From Reyranella sp. (GTDB lineage Bacteria > Pseudomonadota > Alphaproteobacteria > Reyranellales > Reyranellaceae): a stretch of DNA of 9,654 nucleotides. Positions 1 through 7,039 of the stretch are shown here, piece by piece; within the stretch, counting starts at the first letter, position 1, and each line of letters starts with the position of its first letter. Location of the stretch: contig JAUXRT010000510.1 of the NCBI GenBank assembly GCA_030681635.1, positions 1 to 9,654 on the forward strand, given 5' to 3'. A program made the position numbers and the translations under genes. The notes beneath the pieces are model-generated. The model did not search any database. It was not told the origin of the DNA and worked only from the letters and a program-made list of their open reading frames with translations.

Positions 1-982
1 GCGAGCCCGCCTTCTTGATGGTCTCAACGGCCGACATCACGGTGGCATAACCCACGACCGAACCCAGGCGCGGGTAGTCCTTGAACTTGGCCTGGTAGGC
101 GTTGAGGAACTTGGTGTGCTCCGGCGTCTTGATCTCGCTCCAGGGATAGCCCGTCACGTACCAGCCCTCGGGCGCTTCTTCCTTCAGCGGATCGAGATAT
201 TCCGGCTCGCCGGCCAGGAGGTTGAACACTTCCACGCCCTTGAACAGGCCGCGCGTCTGGCCCTCGCGCACGAACTTGGCGAGGTCGGCACCGAACAGCG
301 AGGAGAAGATCGCATCGGGCTTGGCGTCGGCCAGGGCCTGGGCCACGGCACCGGCGTCGATCTTGCCGAGCGGCGGCGCCTGCTCGACCACGAACTCGAC
401 GTCGGGCTGCTTCTCCTTGAGGAGCTTCTTGAACGCCGCGGTGGCCGACTGGCCGTACTCGTAGTTGGGATAGACGATCGCCCAGCGCTTCTTCTTGAGT
501 TTGGCAGCGTCGGGAATGAGCATTGCTGTTTGCATGTAGGTCGAGGTGCGCAGGCGGAAGGTGTAGGCGTTGCCCGAGTCCCAGACGATCTTGTCGGTCA
601 GCGGCTCGGCCGCGATGAACAGCACCTTGCGCTGCTTGGCGAAGTCGGCGACCGCAAGGCCGACGTTCGACGGAAAGGTGCCGATCAGGAACGACACCTG
701 CTCGCGGCTCATCAGCTCCTCCGCGACGCGCACCGCATCGCCGGGATTGCCGTTGTCGTCGCGGCTGATGACCTCGATCTTGCGGCCCAGCGCACCACCG
801 GCGGCATTCACCTCCTCGACCGCCAGCTCGATGCCCTTCTTGTAGGGTTCGAGGAAGGCCGGAAAGACCTTGTAGCTGTTGAGTTCGCCGATCTTGATCG
901 GCGTCTGCGCGCCGGCCGGTCCGAACAGCGACAGCGCGACGAGCGCCGCTGTGCCGGCGAGCAAGTTGTTGCGAGTCAGCAT
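1..982 (-). CDS. Branched-chain amino acid-type ABC transporter substrate-binding protein (partial, C-terminus outside window)
   Basis: This is a periplasmic solute receptor of an ABC importer of the HAAT (Leu/Ile/Val-binding, LivK-like) class. 327 residues are visible and the C-terminal end lies beyond position 1; family members are usually about 380-410 residues. The N-terminus is a clear Sec signal peptide: MLTRNN, a hydrophobic stretch to about residue 20, and a probable AGA|Q cleavage after residue 25. The mature protein opens with the family-typical PIKIGELNSY, followed by a helix with KKGIELAVEEVNAAGGALGRKIEV, a type 1 periplasmic-binding fold hallmark, and later RDDNGNPGDAVR and YPNYEYGQSA. 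The ATG at 982 is preceded by GGAGG with 8 nt spacing. It lies 76 bp downstream of the NTF2-like gene on the same strand and may be the uptake component of the same operon. The ligand cannot be read from sequence: this family also imports aromatic acids, amides and urea. Permease and ATPase genes are expected to the left. Confidence 0.9.
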   Translation of the reverse strand, partial: MLTRNNLLAGTAALVALSLFGPAGAQTPIKIGELNSYKVFPAFLEPYKKGIELAVEEVNAAGGALGRKIEVISRDDNGNPGDAVRVAEELMSREQVSFLIGTFPSNVGLAVADFAKQRKVLFIAAEPLTDKIVWDSGNAYTFRLRTSTYMQTAMLIPDAAKLKKKRWAIVYPNYEYGQSATAAFKKLLKEKQPDVEFVVEQAPPLGKIDAGAVAQALADAKPDAIFSSLFGADLAKFVREGQTRGLFKGVEVFNLLAGEPEYLDPLKEEAPEGWYVTGYPWSEIKTPEHTKFLNAYQAKFKDYPRLGSVVGYATVMSAVETIKKAGS

Positions 983-990
983 GACATCCC

Positions 991-995
991 CCTCC
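991..995 (-). promoter_or_regulatory. Ribosome binding site of the substrate-binding protein gene
   Basis: On the minus strand GGAGG stands 8 nt before the ATG at 982, inside the purine run GGAGGGGGA. It is the strongest Shine-Dalgarno match in the window. It fixes this start and suggests independent, strong translation of the binding protein, unlike the overlapping genes upstream. Confidence 0.7.
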
Positions 996-1058
996 GTAGA
1001 ACTGTGAAAACGCTCCCTGGACCGAGCCTAGCGACCCGGGCCTACGCCCGACAAGCTC

Positions 1059-1436
1059 TCAGTCCGCGAAACTCGACCGCGCCTGTATGCCCCAATGACC
1101 GTTTTGAAGGGTCACGATGTAGATCGTCTCGAAGGCGCCCAGCAGCGAGCCATCCTTGCGCCAGCGGCTGAACTTCACCTTGAGATGAACCTTGTTCTTG
1201 CCGACATGGATCGGTGTGCGCTCGTCCCAGGTGCTGCGATGCCACCCATCGCCGGCACGCGCGATGAAGTCGTCGAGCTTGTAGTCACCATGGTTGGGCC
1301 AGACGACGACCTTGCCGCCGGCCAGCCGTACATGCGGGAAATTGCAGGCGGCGTTCACGCCGGGCTCGTCGCCGCGGTTGAGCGCCGCCATATAATCGTC
1401 GAGGGCCTTCATCGCCGCCGTCAGGGCATCACTCAT
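1059..1436 (-). CDS. Small NTF2/SnoaL-like protein of unknown function
   Basis: 125 residues. The overall pattern suggests an alpha+beta NTF2-like (SnoaL/DUF4440-type) fold: an N-terminal helix (ALTAAMKALDDYMAALNRGD, about 5-24), a central segment with FPHVRLAGGKV (about 33-43), and C-terminal beta strands ending FETIYIVTLQNGHWGIQARSSFA. Such small cone-shaped proteins act as isomerases, dehydratases, decarboxylases, or simply as binding proteins. No catalytic residue set can be assigned here. The start was chosen at 1436, where ATGA overlaps the stop of the DUF1185 gene. The reading frame stays open further upstream to 1724, but that extension runs inside the DUF1185 gene and is Arg/His-rich, unlike a real protein. 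It is the last gene of the overlapping chain and so probably a pathway accessory. The fold assignment is by eye only. Confidence 0.8.
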   Translation of the reverse strand: MSDALTAAMKALDDYMAALNRGDEPGVNAACNFPHVRLAGGKVVVWPNHGDYKLDDFIARAGDGWHRSTWDERTPIHVGKNKVHLKVKFSRWRKDGSLLGAFETIYIVTLQNGHWGIQARSSFAD

Positions 1437-2020
1437 CGTTGTCCGTCTCCCAGCTTGATGCCATCCACCGTCAGCCCGCTGACGCGGGCATGCGGGCGGC
1501 CGCCGATCGCAGCGGCAACAATGAACACGATCTCGTCGGGCCGAGGGCCGTCGGGCACGCAGAATTCGATCGCATCGAAATGGCTGCGCACATAGGCCGC
1601 CGTCACGTGATGCAGGGGAATGTCGATGCGGGCGCCGGCGGCGGCCACTTTGACCGTGGAAGGCACGATCGACTTGGCGCCATTCATAGCATGGCGGATG
1701 CCGAAGCCGGAGGGCTGATGCCAAAGTGCTGCATGCTCCAGCTCGCCGGCCAGGCCCACGATGACGCCCTTGCCGTAGGCTTCAAGGTCGGACCCCTTGG
1801 CGCCCAGCAGCTTCATGACGCGCTCCGTGAGATCGACCGCCAGCGGTTCTAGCGCCTTCATCATCGGCTGGATGTCGGCGACATGCCGGCCGGCATAGGG
1901 ATTGGCGACCACGCCGCCGACCACCGCCTTGGTGACCGCGCGCGCCAGCACCGGCCCACCGTCGTGATGCGTCTCCTCGACCGTCGCCACATATTTTCGC
2001 AGCTTCACCAGATCGCTCAT
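1433..2020 (-). CDS. Amino acid synthesis family protein (DUF1185/AA_synth)
   Basis: 195 residues, the usual length of the PF06684 'amino acid synthesis' family. Despite the family name, I know of no firmly established reaction for it. Recognisable family segments are EETHHDGG (15-22), VVANPYAGRHV (37-47), YGKGVIVGLAGELEHAA (82-98), SIVPSTVKV (117-125), DIPLHH (133-138) and RPDEIVFIVA then GGRPHARVSGL near the C-terminus. Conserved His, Glu and Asp residues (H18, H19, E93, E95, H96, H137, H138) could form a catalytic or metal site. From memory, a structural-genomics model of a Bordetella member (BB2672) has a chorismate mutase-like fold. The ATG at 2020 overlaps the UPF0280 stop as ATGA, with GAGGG upstream, and its own stop overlaps the NTF2-like start. 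Its position directly after ring reduction makes ring opening or later carbon-nitrogen chemistry possible, which is inference. Confidence 0.85.
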   Translation of the reverse strand: MSDLVKLRKYVATVEETHHDGGPVLARAVTKAVVGGVVANPYAGRHVADIQPMMKALEPLAVDLTERVMKLLGAKGSDLEAYGKGVIVGLAGELEHAALWHQPSGFGIRHAMNGAKSIVPSTVKVAAAGARIDIPLHHVTAAYVRSHFDAIEFCVPDGPRPDEIVFIVAAAIGGRPHARVSGLTVDGIKLGDGQR

Positions 2021-2877
2021 CCCACCCTCGTCTCGGCAAGCGCGCCGCTGCCGGCTTCGATACGCCATTGTCCCTGTAGCGAAAGCGCCGCGCTGTCGAT
2101 CAGGCCGCAGAGTCTCAGCCGCCGGGCCTCGCACAGGCCGCGGTCCAGGGCCTCGGCAACAAGGACTGGCGAGAGATCGCCGACCTTCACCGTCACCGGA
2201 ATCTCGCCCAGGTCGCTGTCGGGATCGATCTCACAGGCCGGTCGGCGGCTGATCGCCGGGGCCTCGACGTTGACGGCGTTGGCGATCAGCGTCGCCGCGG
2301 CATCGGCCGCCGCCGCCGTCGCCGCCAGAACCGTGGCTGAATCGGCGATGCCGAGCGAAAACGAACGCCCACCACAGCCCGACGTGGCGATGCCGCGCAC
2401 CGGACGGTCGTGATGCAGGGTGGCGAAGCCTGAGAGTTGCGGCGCCTCGAGATCGGCCACGATGCCTGCCCGCAGCTGCTGCCCCGGTGCGAGATGGATC
2501 GCGATGTCGCCGCCGTCGTTGACATAGGCCTTGTCGAGCCTGCGGCCCCGCACCAGGGCTGCCAGCACTTCGTCCGCCACTGCGCCCGCCACCGCCGCCA
2601 TCGGCGTGATGTAGACCGCGCGATGTGGCCACACCGCCTCGGCCATGCGACGCGCAACAGGGCCCTGAAGCCTCGGCGGTTCCGTGCCGACCCGCCGGCG
2701 CAAGGTCGCCAGTTCGCTCACCAGCGTTTCGAGGATGTCGGCGAACCGGTCCGTCGCCTGGGCATAGGCGCGGCCGACTTCCTCTGCGTCACCGAAAGCT
2801 TCGATGACGAGGTCGATCGGCCCCTGCTGCAGGTGCAGCCGGCCGTCGGGTAGGCGGCCGGAGACGGCGCCGCTCAT
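2017..2877 (-). CDS. UPF0280 family protein, ApbE (FMN transferase) superfamily
   Basis: 286 residues, typical for UPF0280. ApbE proteins bind FAD and attach FMN covalently to Ser/Thr of target flavoproteins; UPF0280 is a sister group without a settled function. ApbE-like hallmarks are visible in order: helical DILETLVSEL (47-56), AVYITPMAAVAGAVADEV (87-104), VNDGGDIAIH (119-128, matching the ApbE NxGG loop), GIATSG (162-167), and a helix ending ADAAAT (191-196). The last aligns with the ApbE ADalaT segment, whose Asp and Thr help hold Mg2+. No signal peptide is seen, so it should act in the cytoplasm. The ATG at 2877 overlaps the hnr stop (ATGA) and has AAGGA about 6 nt upstream. Its pairing with an Hnr-type reductase, known in E. 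barkeri to hold covalent flavin, suggests a flavin-attaching role. That role is inferred. Confidence 0.88.
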   Translation of the reverse strand: MSGAVSGRLPDGRLHLQQGPIDLVIEAFGDAEEVGRAYAQATDRFADILETLVSELATLRRRVGTEPPRLQGPVARRMAEAVWPHRAVYITPMAAVAGAVADEVLAALVRGRRLDKAYVNDGGDIAIHLAPGQQLRAGIVADLEAPQLSGFATLHHDRPVRGIATSGCGGRSFSLGIADSATVLAATAAAADAAATLIANAVNVEAPAISRRPACEIDPDSDLGEIPVTVKVGDLSPVLVAEALDRGLCEARRLRLCGLIDSAALSLQGQWRIEAGSGALAETRVG

Positions 2878-4319
2878 CGCTCATCCTTGTCGAGACGGAC
2901 GTGACCTGCATGGGCAATGGCCTGTTCGAGCGTGACGGCGCGCGAGCTGTAACCGCCCAGCGCGGCATAGTCGTCGGCCCGCAGGGTGAATTCGATCGGC
3001 GCCACCAGCGCCGGCGTCGGCACGTAGCCGAAGGAATTGGCCGGCATGCGCGCCACATCGACCATCAAGGTGATGCCGCCGCCCGGCCAGACGAAGGCGG
3101 GCGCGCCGCCCAGGGTGACCTTGGTCAGCGTATCGCGCACCGACCGCGTGAGCCGTACCGGATTTTCCGTGACCCCGGCGCGCAACGACCCACCGGCGCC
3201 GGCCATGAACAGCACGGTGCAGAGCGCAGGCTCGCAATTCTCGGCGATCCGCTCGACCACCAGGCGCACGGGCGCGGGCATCGGCACGGGTTGCGGCTTC
3301 AACTCGTGGTCGAGCTCGAACCAGGCCGAATGCTCGCCCGTGGTCGAGACCATCAGCAGCCGCAAGCCAGGCCAGGCCTGCTTGGGATCGATGCGGTCGA
3401 TGATTTCCAGCGGATCCTTTACGTCAGTGCCGCCCCAGCCCAGGCCCGGTTCGGCCACCTGGAAGTAGCGGCCCGGCGTCGAGCGGCGTCCTCGGACGCG
3501 GATGCCGGCGGGCTTCATGTCGAGGAAGGCGCCACCCTGGTGCTCGCTCAGCACGCCGGTGATGTGATCGTCGACCACGATCACCTCGTCGACATGGCCG
3601 TGCCACTGCGGCGCGAACATGCCGATGGCGGCCGAACCGCAGCCCACCCGCATACGCTCCTCGGCCGTGCCGTTTACGATCGGCGGCCTCTCGGCCTGGA
3701 CCACGACGGTCGCGCCGCCGTCGATCGAAAGTTCCACCGCCTCGCGATTGCAGAGCGCCAGAAGCGCGTCGCAGGTGGCGACACCCTCTTTCTTGCTGCC
3801 ACCGGTGAGGTGATGCACGCCGCCCAGCGACAGCATCTGCGAGCCGTATTCCGCCGTGGTGACATGGCCCACGGCCTCGCCCTTCACCCGCACCGCCGCC
3901 TGCTCGGGTCCGAGATAGCGGTCGGTGTCGATCTTCACTTTTACGCCGCAGTAGCTGAAGATTCCTTCGGTCACGACCGTGACCATGTCGACACCATCGT
4001 GCTTCGAGGAGACGATGAAGGGCGCCGGCTTGTAGTCGGGATAGGTGGTGGTGGCGCCGATGCCGGTCACGAAAGCGCCCTCGCCTTTGCCCAACTCGCC
4101 ACGCCAGGCGCCGTCGCCTTCGACGAAGGCGACACGCGCGATGTCGGGCTTGGCCAGCAGGACCAGCGGATCGACCCGCACCAGCCTGCCCTCTTCGTTG
4201 GCGTAGCGGTCACAGGCGCCGGCACGGCCCGGCCGAATACGGCACAGCACGGGACAGGCATCGCAGCGCACGATGCTCGCGCTGCGTTCGGCTTCGGTGA
4301 GCGAGATGTCGTCGCTCAT
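2874..4319 (-). CDS. hnr: 6-hydroxynicotinate reductase-like iron-sulfur protein
   Basis: 481 residues, recognised as the 6-hydroxynicotinate reductase (Hnr) family. In Eubacterium barkeri this enzyme reduces 6-hydroxynicotinate to 1,4,5,6-tetrahydro-6-oxonicotinate and contains covalent flavin plus Fe-S clusters. The N-terminus has a compact cluster motif CDACPVLC...GACDRY (Cys 19, 22, 26, 36), a good [4Fe-4S] candidate. Only six further cysteines occur (124, 183, 190, 227, 362, 367). Other striking blocks are VTGIGATTTYPDYKPAPFIV (84-103), TEGIFSYCGVKVKIDTD (117-133), EYGSQMLSLGGVHHLTGG (157-174), GCGSAAIGMF (226-235) and FVWPGGGITLMVDV (409-422). The start is MSDDIS at 4319, which overlaps the upstream stop (ATGA) with AAGGGG before it; an open extension to 4526 lies inside the hydroxylase gene and was rejected. 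It sits next to a molybdenum hydroxylase, as expected for hydroxylation then reduction. Substrate identity is not proven; related N-heterocycles are possible. Confidence 0.82.
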   Translation of the reverse strand: MSDDISLTEAERSASIVRCDACPVLCRIRPGRAGACDRYANEEGRLVRVDPLVLLAKPDIARVAFVEGDGAWRGELGKGEGAFVTGIGATTTYPDYKPAPFIVSSKHDGVDMVTVVTEGIFSYCGVKVKIDTDRYLGPEQAAVRVKGEAVGHVTTAEYGSQMLSLGGVHHLTGGSKKEGVATCDALLALCNREAVELSIDGGATVVVQAERPPIVNGTAEERMRVGCGSAAIGMFAPQWHGHVDEVIVVDDHITGVLSEHQGGAFLDMKPAGIRVRGRRSTPGRYFQVAEPGLGWGGTDVKDPLEIIDRIDPKQAWPGLRLLMVSTTGEHSAWFELDHELKPQPVPMPAPVRLVVERIAENCEPALCTVLFMAGAGGSLRAGVTENPVRLTRSVRDTLTKVTLGGAPAFVWPGGGITLMVDVARMPANSFGYVPTPALVAPIEFTLRADDYAALGGYSSRAVTLEQAIAHAGHVRLDKDER

Positions 4320-7039
4320 GCTGCTGTCCCCTTCAAGGCGCCCTCTTGAAGTTTGATTAGGGCCTCGCGCAGGCGATGCGGCAACAGCGGAACGCGGTGC
4401 GCACGCACGCCCGTGGCATGATGAACGGCGCCCAGGATGGCCGGCGCCGTCGGCACCAGGCCGGGCTCGCCCACGCCCTTGGCGCCGGATGGGCCGAGCG
4501 GTTCGCGATCCTCGATCAGGATGCACTCGATCGGGGGCACGTCGCCGATGGTCGGTATCAGGTAGTCGTGCAGGTTCTCGGTGCGGCCGGGCAAAAATTC
4601 TTCCATCAGGGCGAGCCCCAGCCCCTGCGCGACGCCGCCCTCGATCTGGCCTTCGACCAGCATCGGGTTGATCGCCTTGCCGACGTCGTGGGCCGCCACG
4701 ATGCGGAGCACTTTCACAGTGCCGAGTTCGGTGTCGACCTCGACCTCGGCCATTTGTGCCGCAAACGCATAAGTGGCGTAGGGGATGCCCTGGCCGTTGG
4801 CGTCAAGCGGCGTGGTCGGCGGATCGAACGTGCCCTCGCCCATCAGCGCCTCCGTCGTCGCGAGATCGATGGTGCGGACCGCGGCGCCGTCGCGCACCGT
4901 GAGCTTGGCGCCGTCCAGCGACAGCACCGCCTCGGGCCCTGAATTGGCCAGCCGCAGGATCTGCTGGCGAAGGTCCCGGCCCGCGCCCTCCGCCGCCCTG
5001 CCTGACACGAAGGTCTGGCGCGAGGTCGAGGTCTTGCCCGCGTCGGCGGTGAGATCGGTATCGCCCGCGACCAAAGTAAACTGCGCCGCCGGCAGGCCGA
5101 GCGCGTCGGCCGCGATCTGGGTCATGATGGTGTTGCTGCCCTGCCCGATATCGACCGCGCCGCTGTAGAGCGTAAGCGTGCCGGCCGGCGACAGGCCCAC
5201 GCGCATGCGCGAGGGGTTGGACATGGAAGTATTGCCGATGCCGTACCACATGCAGCCGACACCGACGCCACGCCGCCTCGGGCCACCTTTTTCGTTGAAG
5301 GCCGCGGCCTCGTCCCGCGCCTTGTCCCAATGCGGTCGCAGCGCGTCGAGGCATTGGGCGAGACCGGCGGAATGGGCCAGCACTTGGCCCGTCGCCGTCT
5401 TGTCGCCGGCACGGAGCGCATTGCGGTGTCGGAATTCCAGCCGGTCGATGCCGAGCTGGTCGGCCAGCTCGTCCATCATCGCCTCATGGGCGATGGCGGC
5501 CTGCGGCACGCCGAAGCCGCGGAAGGCGCCGGCCGGCGGGCCGTTGGTGAAGAAGGCCTCGCCCCAGGTCCGCACATGCGGCACGGCGTAGGGGCCCATC
5601 GCATGCACCGGCACGCGGTTGGCCACGGTCGGCCCCCACGAGGCATAGGCGCCGGTGTCGAAGGTCGCCGACACGTCGCAGGCCACCAGCTTGCCCTCGG
5701 CATCGCAGCCGAATTTTGCCGTGACGCGGGCCGGATGCCGCTTGGTGGTGGCGGCCATGCTCTCGGGCCTTGTGTAGACGCAGGCCACGGGTCGCTTCAG
5801 CAGCCAGGCCGCGATCGCCACCAGCGGCTGGACCGAGAGATCGAGCTTGCCGCCGAAGCCACCGCCGCAGGCGGTCGGCACGATGCGCACGGCCTCGGGC
5901 CGCAATTGCATCACGTTGGCGATCTCGTCGCGGTCCATATAGGGCGTCTGGGTCGTGACATGGATTTCGATGCGGTCGCCGACGCGCCGGGCCCAGCCAG
6001 CCTCGGGCTCGATATAGGCATGCTCGACGAAGGCGGTCTCGAACACGCCCTCGGCCACGGCGGCGCAGCTGGCGAAGGCCGCCGCCGCATCGCCATGGCG
6101 CACGCCACCGTCCAGCAGCAGGTTTTTGGGCTTGTCGGCCTGGACCAGCGGCGCATCGGCCGCCGTTGCCGCGTCGATGCCCATCACCGGCGGCTCGGCG
6201 GTCCAGACAATCGGCACCTCGTCATCGCGAATAGAAAGCACGGCCGCGCGTTCGCCGACCAGCGCCAGCACCGCCTCGCCGCGATAGCGCACGATCCCAT
6301 CGGCCAGCACCGGTTGGTCTTTTATGTCGGGATAGATGCCGAAGCCGTTGAACGGCACATCTGACGCCGTGAGCACGGCGGCCAGCCGCCCGCGCAACGG
6401 TGCCAGATCGCCCAGCACGAACCGGGCGCGGGCATAGGGCGACCGCACCACACGGATCCAGAGGGCGTCGGCCGGAACGCCGTCAGCGCCGAACACGTCG
6501 CGGCCCGTGACCTTGGCGTGACCGTCGACGCGCGGCAGGCGCGCGCCCACGGCAGACCCCGCCGCGGGCACCACCACCGGCGCCTGGACGGAAGCGGACA
6601 GAACCGCGTCGACGATCTTTGTGTAGCCGGTGCAGCGGCACAGCACGCCGCCCAGCGCGTCCTCGATCTCGGTGCGGTCCGGTTGTGCCACCTGCCGCAG
6701 CAACTCCTGGGCCGCCATCAGCATGCCTGGCGTGCAGATGCCGCACTGAGCGGCACCATGCGCGAGGAAAGAATCTTGCAAACGCGCCAACGTGCCGTCC
6801 GTGTCAGCGAGGCCTTCGACGGTTTCGACGGTGCGGCCCTCGACCTGGCCGACCGCGACAAGACAGGCGCAGACCTGTCTTCCATCGAGCAGCACGGTGC
6901 AGGCGCCGCAGTCGCCGGCATCGCAGCCGACCTTGGTGCCGGTGAAGCCGAGATCGTCGCGCAGCGCGGCGGCGAGGCGGGTGACCGGCGGGCCGCTCCA
7001 GCTCGCTGCCGTACCATTCAGGGTGAACGCCACCTTCAT
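4316..7039 (-). CDS. Molybdenum hydroxylase (xanthine dehydrogenase family), fused [2Fe-2S] and molybdopterin-binding subunit
   Basis: 907 residues joining two subunits that are often separate. Residues 1-150 are the small Fe-S subunit: plant ferredoxin-type cluster Cys 39, 44, 47 and 59 (GCDAGDCGAC then CACL) and the second cluster CGIC (99-102) with CRC (134-136). After an Ala/Val/Pro linker (about 148-165), residues 166-900 form the large subunit. It has GGGFGGK (392-398), GAFRGFG (504-510), DIGQGSNT (630-637) around molybdenum-pterin, and GAKGVGEPG, whose Glu 858 matches the catalytic glutamate of this family. Such enzymes insert water-derived oxygen beside a ring nitrogen or oxidise an aldehyde. 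The FAD subunit is the preceding gene (4-bp overlap) and the downstream Hnr-like reductase overlaps its stop, so a heteroaromatic substrate such as nicotinate is likely. No cytochrome c domain is present, unlike the Pseudomonas nicotinate hydroxylase. The exact substrate is unassigned. Confidence 0.93.
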   Translation of the reverse strand: MKVAFTLNGTAASWSGPPVTRLAAALRDDLGFTGTKVGCDAGDCGACTVLLDGRQVCACLVAVGQVEGRTVETVEGLADTDGTLARLQDSFLAHGAAQCGICTPGMLMAAQELLRQVAQPDRTEIEDALGGVLCRCTGYTKIVDAVLSASVQAPVVVPAAGSAVGARLPRVDGHAKVTGRDVFGADGVPADALWIRVVRSPYARARFVLGDLAPLRGRLAAVLTASDVPFNGFGIYPDIKDQPVLADGIVRYRGEAVLALVGERAAVLSIRDDEVPIVWTAEPPVMGIDAATAADAPLVQADKPKNLLLDGGVRHGDAAAAFASCAAVAEGVFETAFVEHAYIEPEAGWARRVGDRIEIHVTTQTPYMDRDEIANVMQLRPEAVRIVPTACGGGFGGKLDLSVQPLVAIAAWLLKRPVACVYTRPESMAATTKRHPARVTAKFGCDAEGKLVACDVSATFDTGAYASWGPTVANRVPVHAMGPYAVPHVRTWGEAFFTNGPPAGAFRGFGVPQAAIAHEAMMDELADQLGIDRLEFRHRNALRAGDKTATGQVLAHSAGLAQCLDALRPHWDKARDEAAAFNEKGGPRRRGVGVGCMWYGIGNTSMSNPSRMRVGLSPAGTLTLYSGAVDIGQGSNTIMTQIAADALGLPAAQFTLVAGDTDLTADAGKTSTSRQTFVSGRAAEGAGRDLRQQILRLANSGPEAVLSLDGAKLTVRDGAAVRTIDLATTEALMGEGTFDPPTTPLDANGQGIPYATYAFAAQMAEVEVDTELGTVKVLRIVAAHDVGKAINPMLVEGQIEGGVAQGLGLALMEEFLPGRTENLHDYLIPTIGDVPPIECILIEDREPLGPSGAKGVGEPGLVPTAPAILGAVHHATGVRAHRVPLLPHRLREALIKLQEGALKGTAA

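Noticed and set aside
1037..1050. CGGGC-CTAC-GCCCG hairpin between the NTF2-like and binding-protein genes as a terminator
   Set aside because: The stem is only 5 bp and no T-run follows on the minus strand, so a rho-independent terminator is not supported; the genes may be co-transcribed.
116..1171. 351-codon plus-strand open frame opposite the binding protein
   Set aside because: It runs antisense to a signal-peptide-bearing periplasmic protein and continues across the intergenic gap into the next gene.
4212..4265. N-terminal CxxCxxxC of Hnr as a radical SAM site
   Set aside because: The spacing is reversed relative to CxxxCxxC and no TIM-barrel SAM motifs follow. The GxxGxCxxR surroundings resemble the N-terminal region of some glycyl-radical-activase-like proteins, but that alone is not enough.
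2901..4349. 482-codon open frame on the plus strand opposite hnr
   Set aside because: It mirrors the real gene in a GC-rich sequence, is rich in Arg, His and Gly with no family motif, while the minus strand encodes a recognisable protein across the same stretch.
5330..6364. 344-codon plus-strand open frame opposite the molybdenum hydroxylase
   Set aside because: It is antisense to conserved Mo-pterin motifs and has shadow-type composition.
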